A stretch of 7,494 nt of DNA from Candidatus Altarchaeum sp. (GCA_018260755.1 JAGTWP010000030.1:8753-16246), one strand, 5' to 3'. Counted from the stretch's first letter, positions 1 through 6,101 are shown. The notes: generated by a model from the sequence alone, not told the origin. Translations and numbers: made by a program.

Positions 1-60
1 GACAATAAAGCAAATAAAGAACATAATGAAGACAATAAAGCAAATAAAGACAACGACATT
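1..60 (+). repeat. 30-bp in-frame tandem repeat, two copies, in the argB-like gene
   Basis: Bases 1-20 recur exactly at 31-50, a 30-bp period. The frame reads DNKANKEHNE then DNKANKDNDI. The period is a multiple of three, so the reading frame is kept. More copies may lie upstream of the window. The product is a charged, probably disordered insert just before the ArgB-like core. Confidence 0.85.
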
Positions 61-537
61 AAGGACATAGGAACATTGAGCATTGCAGGAAAAATTTCCC
101 TGAAATTTGTTTCATGCATCGCAAAACAGGATATAGTTGCAATTTCGCTTGTTGGAAAGCAGAAGCCGGATTTGCTCAATTTATTAACATCCGAGAATTA
201 CATTCCACTCATCTCGCCGGTTTCTGTGCCTGACCAGTTTATGTTTGCAGCAGAACTTGCATCCTCCCTGAATGCGGAGAAATTTATAATAATGTTTGGA
301 GAAGAAGGAATTTTGGATGCTGATGAAGAACTGATTCCGGCAATAAATTTAAAACGATTGGAACAGCTTACAGATGAAGGAATTATAACCAAAAATATGC
401 TCAAGCCGATAGATGCGTGTAAATTTGCAATAAATAAAGGAGTTTGCATGGCACACCTCATAAAAGCAGACAAATATAAATTAATAGAGGAAATTTTTAC
501 AGAAGAAGGAGTCGGAACAATCATAACAAAGGAATAG
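1..537 (+). CDS. Acetylglutamate kinase-like protein (amino acid kinase fold), 5'-truncated by the window edge
   Basis: The frame is open from base 1 to a TAG at 535-537 (178 codons visible), so the gene starts upstream; the internal TTG at 76 is not a credible start. The visible part matches the C-terminal half of N-acetylglutamate kinase (ArgB), which phosphorylates N-acetylglutamate in arginine synthesis. Matching landmarks, in window residues, are VGKQKPDLL (51-59), YIPLISPV (67-74), LNAEKFI (90-96), GILD (103-106) and the typical ending IFTEEGVGTII (165-175). By eye alignment the family's NxNAD motif is replaced by DQFMF, the TDVxG strand end by FGEEG, and GGMxPK by KNMLKP, so the usual catalytic Asp and Lys are not in place. 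Residues 1-20 are a hydrophilic D/N/K-rich tandem repeat where the family normally has no such insert. It could be a degenerate ArgB, an inactive regulatory paralog, or a related kinase; fold assignment is good, activity doubtful. Confidence 0.7.
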   Translation, partial: DNKANKEHNEDNKANKDNDIKDIGTLSIAGKISLKFVSCIAKQDIVAISLVGKQKPDLLNLLTSENYIPLISPVSVPDQFMFAAELASSLNAEKFIIMFGEEGILDADEELIPAINLKRLEQLTDEGIITKNMLKPIDACKFAINKGVCMAHLIKADKYKLIEEIFTEEGVGTIITKE

Positions 538-574
538 AACTATTAGAATTAAAAATTTAGCCGGACTTAAAGAT

Positions 575-1198
575 TTACAAAAATTTTCGTATATTTTTCA
601 CATCCTTATAATTTCCAATATCTCCGTGTCCCGGGTAAAGTGTTTTAAAATTTAATTTTAGAATTTTGTCTATTGAATCCTTCAATTGCTCAAAATTTCC
701 ACTTGCCAAGTCAGTTCTTCCTACACCTCCTGAAAATACGAGGTCTCCTGAAAATAATGACTTTGTTTTTTCTTCATAAACGGAAATTGAGCCGGATGTA
801 TGCCCTGAGGTGTGCAAAATTTTAAGTGTTGTTTTGCCTAAATTTATTATTTCATTATCATCTACAAATTCTATGCCGTTTATTTTCGGCACTTTCATTC
901 CAAAAAAATACGATAAAATTTTTTCATCGTTTTGTTCTAATACCGCTTCTCCGTCATTTTTCTGCATAAAAATTTTTACCCCTTTGAAATGTTCGCAATT
1001 CGCTATATGGTCATAATGGCAGTGCGTGTTTATTATAAATTTTAAATTCCCGTTAATTTTTTCGATAGCTGAAATTATCCTTTCAAGATGCCTTTGTGAA
1101 AAGCCGGGGTCAATTATGCAAACCGCTTTGGTTTCTTTGTCCTCTAAAACGCAGGTGTTTGAATCCACAGAATATGAAATTATCGGATAAATTTTCAT
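575..1198 (-). CDS. MBL-fold metallo-hydrolase, glyoxalase II-like
   Basis: A 207-residue protein of the metallo-beta-lactamase superfamily, single-domain glyoxalase II (YcbL-like) group, probably a cytoplasmic thioester or related hydrolase using two metal ions. All metal ligands are visible: T-H59-C-H61-Y-D63-H64, then H133 in HTSGHTSGS, D152 in SGD, and H191 in YPGHGD. The C-terminal helical domain that binds glutathione in true hydroxyacylglutathione hydrolases is absent, so the substrate is not predictable. The ATG at 1198 gives the normal family start, with strand one at residues 2-9. A TATA-like element lies about 30 bp upstream, which fits a leaderless or nearly leaderless transcript. 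The gene converges on the argB-like gene with a 37-bp gap and is divergent from the ATPase remnant, so it appears to be transcribed alone. It looks intact. Confidence 0.92.
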   Translation of the reverse strand: MKIYPIISYSVDSNTCVLEDKETKAVCIIDPGFSQRHLERIISAIEKINGNLKFIINTHCHYDHIANCEHFKGVKIFMQKNDGEAVLEQNDEKILSYFFGMKVPKINGIEFVDDNEIINLGKTTLKILHTSGHTSGSISVYEEKTKSLFSGDLVFSGGVGRTDLASGNFEQLKDSIDKILKLNFKTLYPGHGDIGNYKDVKNIRKFL

Positions 1199-1223
1199 TT
1201 TGGCGTTACAAATTTAGTAAGAG

Positions 1224-1233
1224 TATATTTAAA
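1224..1233 (-). promoter_or_regulatory. Archaeal TATA-like box upstream of the MBL hydrolase
   Basis: The minus strand reads TTTAAATATA, which contains the archaeal TATA consensus TTTAWATA. It is centred about 30 bp before the hydrolase ATG, the spacing expected for a leaderless archaeal promoter. On the plus strand the same bases read TATATTTAAA about 38 bp before the ATG of the ATPase remnant, so the box may once have served both directions. The whole region is A/T-rich, so chance matches are possible. Confidence 0.45.
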
Positions 1234-1266
1234 TTTAATGTGTTTAATCCTAATAGATTATACAAA

Positions 1267-1542
1267 ATGAAATTTGATATAAATTCCGAAAAATATAAAT
1301 GTTTGACAGGACATGAAGTTCAGGAGAAATTAAAAAAATATGGATACAATGAATTGTCTTATTCAAAATCTAAAAATATAATTTCTGTTTTATTTGAAGT
1401 TATTAGATAGCCGATGTTTATTTTACTTGTGATTTGTGGTTCTTTATATATAATGCTTGGAGATATATCCAAGGGATTAATGCTCTTATTTTTTGTATTT
1501 GTAATAATAAGTATACATTTCACTGGCGTCAACAGGCTGTAA
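1267..1542 (+). pseudogene. N-terminal remnant of a P-type cation-transporting ATPase
   Basis: From the ATG at 1267 the frame encodes 47 residues including CLTGHEVQEKLKKYGYNEL, the signature of the N-terminal domain of P-type Ca2+/cation ATPases, then ISVLFEVIR. A TAG at 1408-1410 interrupts it. The same frame continues PMFILLVICGSLYIMLGD and a second hydrophobic run to a TAA at 1540-1542. Functional relatives read through with a Glu (REPMF) at the stop position, so the TAG looks like a nonsense mutation of a Glu codon. The remnant covers the cytoplasmic N-terminus and the first two membrane segments only. The actuator, phosphorylation (DKTG) and nucleotide-binding domains are absent, and I see no ATPase similarity after 1542. 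The upstream codons of this frame (from 1096) only overlap the hydrolase gene and are not part of it. Confidence 0.85.
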
Positions 1543-1774
1543 GAGAATGTAAAAGTTGAAGGTGAAAAAACACAAATTTTTCAAAAATTGAAGGTGAATT
1601 TTTTAGTTTCCTTACAACCTGCCAACTGAAAAATTTATGCTGATATACAAAAAAAGATAAAGCAATGAAAAATGTGGTAAAAAATATAAACCCTTCTTTT
1701 TTACTCTTAAAAATTGTATCAGGAACCATTTTCTTTACATGGATTTTATCAAGAATCATTTTCTTTACTGGCAT
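1529..1774 (-). CDS. Doubtful 81-codon ORF with one membrane segment
   Basis: An ATG at 1774 opens 81 codons: a Lys-rich N-terminus with an internal near-repeat (VKKMILDKIH / VKKMVPDTIF), then a Phe-rich hydrophobic stretch (residues about 28-44) and a basic tail. It overlaps the end of the thioredoxin-like gene by 26 bp and the ATPase remnant by 14 bp on the other strand. I recognise no family. The repeat comes from the 30-bp DNA duplication and the Phe content from poly-A/T DNA, so it may well be a chance ORF in decayed sequence. If it is not real, 1543-1748 holds no gene. Confidence 0.18.
   Translation of the reverse strand: MPVKKMILDKIHVKKMVPDTIFKSKKEGFIFFTTFFIALSFFVYQHKFFSWQVVRKLKNSPSIFEKFVFFHLQLLHSLTAC
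1709..1768. repeat. Imperfect 30-bp tandem duplication at the 3' end of the thioredoxin-like gene
   Basis: Bases 1709-1738 and 1739-1768 align at roughly 24 of 30 positions. Both end with CATTTTCTTTAC, and both carry TATC followed by AGGAAC or AAGAAT. The second copy overlaps the last codons and stop of the minus-strand thioredoxin-like gene, and the first lies just past its stop. Confidence 0.65.
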
Positions 1775-2552
1775 AATTAAGAGATAGTTCTTTTTCCAGG
1801 ATTTTCGTTAGATCTTCTTTTGAAAGATAATCATATTTTTTACCGTTTATAATTGTTGCGGGAACTTTTTTTATTTCATATTTTTTGAGCAGCGCATAAG
1901 TTGCTAGATTTTCAGAATTAACATCAAAAGCGAAAACATATATATTATTCTTGTACTCTGTATTATTATAAGTGTTATTAGACATTGCACTATTAGACAT
2001 TGCACTATTAGACATTGCACCTGATTCGTTTTTCTTAATTTTTTCATTTACATTATAAACGACATTTTCTATAATTTTACCTTCATCGTTGCAGCTATCA
2101 GCGCTTCCCATAACATCATTCTGTTTATTTGTGTAAAAATATATCAGGATGCTATTACTTTGATTACATTCATTTTTCATTTTTTCAAGATATTTTATTA
2201 TTTTTATTTGAATTAGTTCGTAAATTTCCTTTTTCTGTATTATATTTTCATTTTCTTTTCCCAACCTTTCTTCTAATGTTGTAATCATTTGTCCCTGAAC
2301 CATTTTTTTCCTTAATGTTTTTTCAACATCTAGCTCGCAGAAATGTTCGTCCAAGATTTCATCCTGCATTTCCATCCCCAATAAATCAATGATGAAACTT
2401 TCTTCGGATAATCTTACCTCGTCCATTTTTGATGTCACAATGTAATTCCCTACCAGCAACCCAAACAAAAAAATAATTACCGCAAATACAAGTGCAGTAA
2501 TAAAAATTTTTTTATCTCCGTACATTTTGAAACATATAATTTTGAAAAACAT
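1749..2552 (-). CDS. Membrane-anchored thioredoxin-like protein with a single active-site cysteine
   Basis: A 267-residue protein: one N-terminal membrane helix (about 15-38, positive residues before it, so the rest is probably outside), a helical, charged middle domain (about 43-128), then a thioredoxin-like domain. Its first strand is SILIYFYTN (134-142), a later strand is IYVFAFDVN (204-212), and V230-P231-A-T-I-I-N-G-K carries the cis-proline. This layout resembles a family I know from DPANN and related archaea, in which FYSN is followed by CPDC. Here the corresponding stretch is GSADSCNDEG: only C154 remains, and the first Cys appears to be replaced. It is therefore unlikely to be a normal dithiol oxidoreductase. 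Between the two strands sits a repeat-derived linker (AMSNS x3, residues 179-193) with several N-x-S/T sequons nearby. The gene starts 9 bp after the glycosyltransferase stop, so it is probably co-transcribed. An alternative start is Met10 (ATG at 2525). Confidence 0.72.
   Translation of the reverse strand: MFFKIICFKMYGDKKIFITALVFAVIIFLFGLLVGNYIVTSKMDEVRLSEESFIIDLLGMEMQDEILDEHFCELDVEKTLRKKMVQGQMITTLEERLGKENENIIQKKEIYELIQIKIIKYLEKMKNECNQSNSILIYFYTNKQNDVMGSADSCNDEGKIIENVVYNVNEKIKKNESGAMSNSAMSNSAMSNNTYNNTEYKNNIYVFAFDVNSENLATYALLKKYEIKKVPATIINGKKYDYLSKEDLTKILEKELSLNYASKENDS
1976..2020. repeat. Exact 15-bp tandem repeat, three copies, inside the thioredoxin-like gene
   Basis: The unit TATTAGACATTGCAC occurs three times without a mismatch (1976-1990, 1991-2005, 2006-2020). 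On the coding strand it gives AMSNS repeats. The period keeps the frame, and the perfect identity points to recent slippage or to copy-number variation. Confidence 0.95.
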
Positions 2553-2561
2553 ATAAAAATT

Positions 2562-3818
2562 TTACCAATTAATTTTAAACCTAAATGCCCATTTGAGCAA
2601 CATTTCAAAACAGAATGCAGTTAAAACCCACCCGTAAACAGATGTAAATAAAAAATAATCAATAAAATTTATTTTTTCGTTTCCTTTTCCGAATGCTAAA
2701 AACATGAAAACAACAAATATTATAATTCCGAATAAGCTGAAAATTATTCCGGGATCCGAAAAAAATACTGTGAGGCCAAACAAATTTATGTCAAACATAA
2801 ATCTTGGCAATAAGCCAATTGACAAATCGTAAATTATGTTGAAAATATTTACAATTATTCCATAAATGATAATTATAAAGGCAAGCATCATCAGGATGTT
2901 ACTCAAAATTACAGAAACGGGTAAAAAAAACATTCCGAAAACCCCGTATTTTGGGGAAATTAAATGTTTGTAGTTAATTAAATTTTGAAATGTTCCGTAC
3001 CACCACCTAAGACGTTGTTTTCTCAACGCCTGAAATTTTTCAGGTACTATTGTTGTGACTTTATTTTCAACAAACGCTATATTATATCCGAATGACTTTA
3101 CTCTCAAAGCGATTTCAAAATCCTCTGTTAGTGTGTTTCCGTCATAAAAATTATGTGTTTTAAAAAATTCCGACCGGAATATATGAAAAGCAGGGGCTAT
3201 ACAAAGTGCCTGTACCTTTTCAAGCAGATATCTAAAAAAGGAAACCATTATATATTCAATTTTTTGCATCCTGGTCCAGAAATTTTTTTTGTTTTCGGGA
3301 ACCATCCATGATGTAACTGCCATAATTTTTTTATCATTAAAACAAAGAACTGCATTTTTTAATATATCTTTACCTAAAAACGAGTCCGCATCAAGTGTTC
3401 CAATCAATTCGGGAATGTTTTCTCTGCTAAAAATATAAGTTAAACCGAAATTTATGACAGTAGATTTTATGTTGTTGCTTTCTGTTCTGTTTAAAATTTC
3501 AATATTTCTATTATTTTGAATGTAATTTTTCTTTAAGTCCTCTGCAATTTTAAATGTATCGTCCTCGCTTGCATCATCAACTATTAATACCGAAATTTTT
3601 CCACTATATTCCTGCAGAATTATACTCTCAACACATTTTTTTAATGTTTTTTGAACATTTTTTGCAGGAATTATAATACATATATTCCGAGGTAAATTCG
3701 TATCTTTGATATCTTTTTCCTTTTTAAGAAAAATAAATAAATAAAAAATTGATGTGAAAAAAATAAGAAAAAACAAAGGATACAATGTCCATTCGGGGGG
3801 GCTATATAGTACAGCCAT
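2562..3818 (-). CDS. Family 2 glycosyltransferase, processive, multi-pass membrane
   Basis: A 418-residue inverting GT2 enzyme of the poly-GlcNAc synthase/hyaluronan synthase type, expected in the cytoplasmic membrane and transferring a sugar from an NDP-sugar to a growing glycan. One membrane segment (about 12-31) precedes the catalytic domain, which opens with NICIIIPAKN (45-54). Motifs in order: V-D81-D82 for nucleotide binding, D143-A-D145 for metal, T231-E232-D233 with the catalytic base, and Q268-R-L-R-W272, the QxxRW motif of processive enzymes. Three or four membrane segments follow (about 293-328, 357-378, 386-409). Length and motif order are normal, and all key residues are present. 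The exact sugar cannot be read from the sequence. A 49-codon ORF ends 5 bp upstream and the thioredoxin-like gene starts 9 bp downstream, which suggests one envelope-related transcript. There is no clear Shine-Dalgarno site. Confidence 0.93.
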   Translation of the reverse strand: MAVLYSPPEWTLYPLFFLIFFTSIFYLFIFLKKEKDIKDTNLPRNICIIIPAKNVQKTLKKCVESIILQEYSGKISVLIVDDASEDDTFKIAEDLKKNYIQNNRNIEILNRTESNNIKSTVINFGLTYIFSRENIPELIGTLDADSFLGKDILKNAVLCFNDKKIMAVTSWMVPENKKNFWTRMQKIEYIMVSFFRYLLEKVQALCIAPAFHIFRSEFFKTHNFYDGNTLTEDFEIALRVKSFGYNIAFVENKVTTIVPEKFQALRKQRLRWWYGTFQNLINYKHLISPKYGVFGMFFLPVSVILSNILMMLAFIIIIYGIIVNIFNIIYDLSIGLLPRFMFDINLFGLTVFFSDPGIIFSLFGIIIFVVFMFLAFGKGNEKINFIDYFLFTSVYGWVLTAFCFEMLLKWAFRFKINW

Positions 3819-3823
3819 TTTAA

Positions 3824-3973
3824 TTAGCCATTTTGATTAAAATTTTTTCCTTTTATCCGTTTGTTATGCAATGTTCCGGGCATTGTTTTTATTTTTTTAA
3901 TGTTTGTATTTGTTATAATATCCTGCATCTCCGGTATACCACCCACAAAATTTTTTCTTTTGTCATCGCACAT
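3824..3973 (-). CDS. Small basic protein of unknown function, first in the glycosyltransferase cluster
   Basis: An ATG at 3973 opens 49 codons, MCDDKRKNFVGGIPEMQD at the start and HNKRIKGKNFNQNG at the end, closing with TAA at 3824-3826, only 5 bp before the glycosyltransferase ATG. An in-frame stop lies six codons before the ATG, so the start is well bounded. The ORF has more G and C than the DNA on either side, as a coding region would here. The product is hydrophilic and basic, has no membrane segment and one Cys, and matches no family I recognise. It could be a genuine small protein translated ahead of the glycosyltransferase, a leader ORF that couples translation, or the tail of a decayed gene. 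There is no Shine-Dalgarno site. It contains the partial palindrome CAATGTTCCGGGCATTG (plus strand, 3869-3885). Confidence 0.42.
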   Translation of the reverse strand: MCDDKRKNFVGGIPEMQDIITNTNIKKIKTMPGTLHNKRIKGKNFNQNG

Positions 3974-4110
3974 CTTAATTTCAAGTAATTATACCTATCT
4001 TTTAAGTAAAAAATAATGCTTTATGGACAAACACAAATTAATTAAATTAATTATGATTATAACTATTAAATGTTTCTATCTAAAAAGAATTTAAGAAATT
4101 TAAGATGTGC
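3968..4110. repeat. Inverted repeat pair bounding a 143-bp segment
   Basis: GCACATCTTAA (3968-3978) and TTAAGATGTGC (4100-4110) are exact reverse complements over 11 bp. The match extends inward to about 15 bp if one indel is allowed (GAAATTAAG against GAAATTTAAG on the reading strand). The segment between is very A/T-rich with no ORF of note. The left arm contains the ATG of the 49-codon gene. The layout is like a very small inverted-repeat element or a divergent regulatory region. I see no target-site duplication outside the arms. Confidence 0.5.
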
Positions 4111-4194
4111 CCCAAAAATTAAGATATTGCTCTTTTTTCTTAATTTGTTTTTAATTTACTTTTGATACTCCTCACTTCCTGTATTCGCATAAAA

Positions 4195-4233
4195 TTTTGA
4201 AATTTTGTTTTGAAATTTTGTTTTGAAATTTTG
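4195..4233. repeat. Exact 13-bp tandem repeat, three copies, intergenic
   Basis: TTTTGAAATTTTG is repeated without mismatch at 4195-4207, 4208-4220 and 4221-4233, followed by looser variants (AAAATTTTGAATT, ATTTTGAATTG) up to about 4260. The period is not a multiple of three, consistent with non-coding DNA. It lies 96 bp upstream of the UPF0104 start. Confidence 0.95.
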
Positions 4234-4290
4234 TAAAATTTTGAATTATATTTTGAATTGTAATTTTCTCCGAACATAATTAATCTATGA

Positions 4291-4300
4291 TTAAATTTAT
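4291..4300 (+). promoter_or_regulatory. Possible TATA box of the UPF0104-radB-cas6 cluster
   Basis: TTAAATTTAT is centred about 34 bp before the ATG at 4329, near the distance expected for an archaeal promoter with a very short leader. The background is so A/T-rich that the match is weak evidence. No Shine-Dalgarno site precedes the ATG. Confidence 0.28.
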
Positions 4301-4328
4301 GATTTACCTAATTTCATGAAGTCCAAAA

Positions 4329-5399
4329 ATGCCGACAGAGACAAATATACCAAAAATATCCGGGCCGATCTACCTAAATAAAAGAACCGTTGTACTTTTC
4401 ATAATAGGTATTATTATCTTAATTCTTTTACTTTCACTGATTGGAATTGACAAGGTCTGGAATGCAATGTCAAAATTAGATGTTCGAATTTTGCTCTTTC
4501 TGATTGGCCTGCAGGTCTTTATAATATTTCTTCATACATTAAGGTGGGCAATCGTGCTTTACAACAAAATAAAAAACAAAGAAATTTCCTTCACGAGTTT
4601 GTTTTTGGCAACATCTGTCGGATTATTTTCGGGAAATATTGTTCCGGCGGGAAGTTTTGTAAGCGAACCGATAAGGGCATATATTCTTTCAAAGTTAGAT
4701 AATTTTCCGATGGCAAAGTCATTTGGAAGTGCAATCATAAATTTAAACCTTGAAATTTTGCCTGTGCTGTTGTTCATTTCCATAGCACTATATTTTGTTC
4801 TTGTGGATGAAATTTCTGTGTACCTTGTTTTGCTTCTCATAATTGCGGCAATATTTGTCGGAATATTATCATTGGTATCTTTTTTGTCTATTGTTGACAG
4901 AAAACGTGCTTTAAACATCGCGACATTTCTAATAAATATATTTTCCAGATTTTCGTTTCTGAAAAAAAGAATGTCTGAGACAAAAACCAAAATCGGAGGT
5001 ATTGTTTCAGAGTTTCACGATGGAGCAAAATACGGATTAAATTTAAAAATTTTTGGTCTCGGAACTATAATTTCTTTTATTATCTGGTTTTTTTCATTTT
5101 TGCGTCTATATATCGTATTTATTGCAATCGGCTACAACATTGACATTGCTGTTTTTGTTGCCGTGCTTGTTGTTGTACTTATAATTTCGTATATTCCAAC
5201 CTTGCCGGGAGGAATAGGAATATGGGAAGTAAGCAGTATCGGACTTTACACTCTTTTTGGCGTTCCTTCTGAATATGCCGCTGCTGCGGTTATAGTTGAC
5301 CGTTTAATTAGTTACTGGTTTGTTTGTTTATTCGGGTATGCTGCATTAATTATTGCGTATAAAAGAATAAACAATAAAAATATGAATACAACCCTATAA
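4329..5399 (+). CDS. UPF0104 / flippase-like integral membrane protein (LPG synthase-type transmembrane domain)
   Basis: A 356-residue multi-pass protein of the UPF0104 family (TIGR00374-type), related to the membrane domain of bacterial lysylphosphatidylglycerol synthase and of the archaeal glycosyltransferase AglD. Members are thought to move or modify lipid-linked substrates; the reaction is not established. After a cytoplasmic leader, the first helix is about 19-40, and some six to eight more hydrophobic segments follow. Family landmarks are clear: G102-N-I-V-P106 with S112-E-P-I-R-A-Y (112-118), then P290-T-L-P-G-G-I-G-I-W-E300, and D324-R-L-I-S-Y-W330 in the last helices. Length is normal and nothing is missing. 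It lacks the soluble aminoacyl-transfer domain of true LPG synthase. The stop is 2 bp before radB, so the two are almost certainly on one transcript. An ATG at 4316 is out of frame and gives only 21 codons. Confidence 0.9.
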   Translation: MPTETNIPKISGPIYLNKRTVVLFIIGIIILILLLSLIGIDKVWNAMSKLDVRILLFLIGLQVFIIFLHTLRWAIVLYNKIKNKEISFTSLFLATSVGLFSGNIVPAGSFVSEPIRAYILSKLDNFPMAKSFGSAIINLNLEILPVLLFISIALYFVLVDEISVYLVLLLIIAAIFVGILSLVSFLSIVDRKRALNIATFLINIFSRFSFLKKRMSETKTKIGGIVSEFHDGAKYGLNLKIFGLGTIISFIIWFFSFLRLYIVFIAIGYNIDIAVFVAVLVVVLIISYIPTLPGGIGIWEVSSIGLYTLFGVPSEYAAAAVIVDRLISYWFVCLFGYAALIIAYKRINNKNMNTTL

Positions 5400-5401
5400 C
5401 C

Positions 5402-6088
5402 ATGATAAACATAGAGAAAAATTTTGACGAAATTTTTGGCGGTGGAATTCTGGAAAAATGTCTTACACAAATTTACGGACCACCTGCATCGGGAAAGACA
5501 AATTTATGCATAATTGCGGCAATGTCCATTGCCTTGAGAGAAAAAAAAGTAATATTTATTGATACCGAAGGCGGTTTTTCCGTGGAAAGAATAAAACAGA
5601 TAGCAAAGGAGAAAGCTGCATCTGCTTTAAAAAACATAATTTTAATTGAACCGACAACTTACAAAGAGCAGAAAACAGCAATTGACGGTGTTGAAAATAT
5701 GATGCATGAAAGGATCGGACTAATTATTGTTGATTCAATTACTATGCTCTATCGTCTTGAAGAAGCGAATAATATAGATAAAAGACAGGAAAGGCAGATT
5801 TTGCTTGGAAAACAGCTTGAAATTTTACTAAGGATAAGTAGAAAATTTAATATTCCTGTCATTATAACAAATCAGGTCTATACTGACATTGAAACGAATG
5901 AAATTTCACCTGTCGGCGGAGAAATTTTAAAATACTGGAGCAAGGTAATCATAGAAATAGGGAAGGAAAATTTAAATGACGGATTAAATAAAGAGAGATT
6001 TGCCATGATGAAAAAGCACAAATTTATTAAAGAAGGTCAAAAATTTTTGTTTAAAATCGTTGAAGAAGGAATTGTTGTTGAAAAGTAA
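5402..6088 (+). CDS. radB: DNA repair and recombination protein RadB
   Basis: A 228-residue RecA/RadA-family ATPase with the compact form of archaeal RadB, which binds DNA and assists or modulates RadA and Holliday-junction enzymes in homologous recombination. It starts directly at the ATPase core, without the N-terminal helix-hairpin domain of RadA. Walker A is G26-P-P-A-S-G-K32-T33, Walker B is LIIVD (107-111) followed by SITMLYRLE, the GGFS after IDTE (53-60) fits the family, and TNQVYTD (156-162) with P170-V-G-G matches the loop region after it. Length agrees with RadB (about 220-240 residues). It starts 2 bp after the UPF0104 stop, and cas6 begins 13 bp after its own stop. Apart from having cas6 as a neighbour, nothing looks odd. 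Confidence 0.95.
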   Translation: MINIEKNFDEIFGGGILEKCLTQIYGPPASGKTNLCIIAAMSIALREKKVIFIDTEGGFSVERIKQIAKEKAASALKNIILIEPTTYKEQKTAIDGVENMMHERIGLIIVDSITMLYRLEEANNIDKRQERQILLGKQLEILLRISRKFNIPVIITNQVYTDIETNEISPVGGEILKYWSKVIIEIGKENLNDGLNKERFAMMKKHKFIKEGQKFLFKIVEEGIVVEK

Positions 6089-6101
6089 TTAAAATTTCAA
6101 A

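Larger units (their letters stand above)
3974..4328. other. Divergent intergenic region between the glycosyltransferase and UPF0104-radB-cas6 clusters
   Basis: About 355 bp with no convincing gene on either strand. It should hold the promoters of both clusters. It contains most of the inverted-repeat segment up to 4110, a self-complementary A/T run near 4037-4052 (TTAATTAAATTAATTA), and the 13-bp triple repeat at 4195-4233. No tRNA or CRISPR repeat is visible. Confidence 0.6.

Noticed and set aside
198-524. 108-codon minus-strand ORF opposite the argB-like gene
   Set aside because: It is antisense to a clearly recognisable kinase domain, is Ser/Ile-rich without family signs, and is a codon-bias shadow.
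538-574. Terminator hairpin between the convergent argB-like and hydrolase genes
   Set aside because: The 37-bp gap shows no stable stem, only A/T-rich sequence.
810-1016. 68-codon plus-strand ORF inside the MBL hydrolase
   Set aside because: Antisense to a gene with all metal-binding motifs present; no similarity of its own.
1096-1266. Upstream extension of the ATPase remnant frame
   Set aside because: These codons overlap the start of the hydrolase gene and show no ATPase similarity, while the family's N-terminus begins naturally at the ATG at 1267.
1408-1410. TAG in the ATPase frame as a pyrrolysine or recoded codon
   Set aside because: The argB-like gene in the same window ends with TAG as an ordinary stop, the ATPase position is a Glu in relatives, and a TAA follows with the rest of the gene missing.
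4316-4381. 21-codon ORF overlapping the start of the UPF0104 gene
   Set aside because: It is out of frame with the membrane protein, has no similarity, and begins at a chance ATG.
4559-4990. 143-codon minus-strand ORF inside the UPF0104 gene
   Set aside because: Antisense to well-conserved membrane segments; its composition is that of a reverse-complement shadow.
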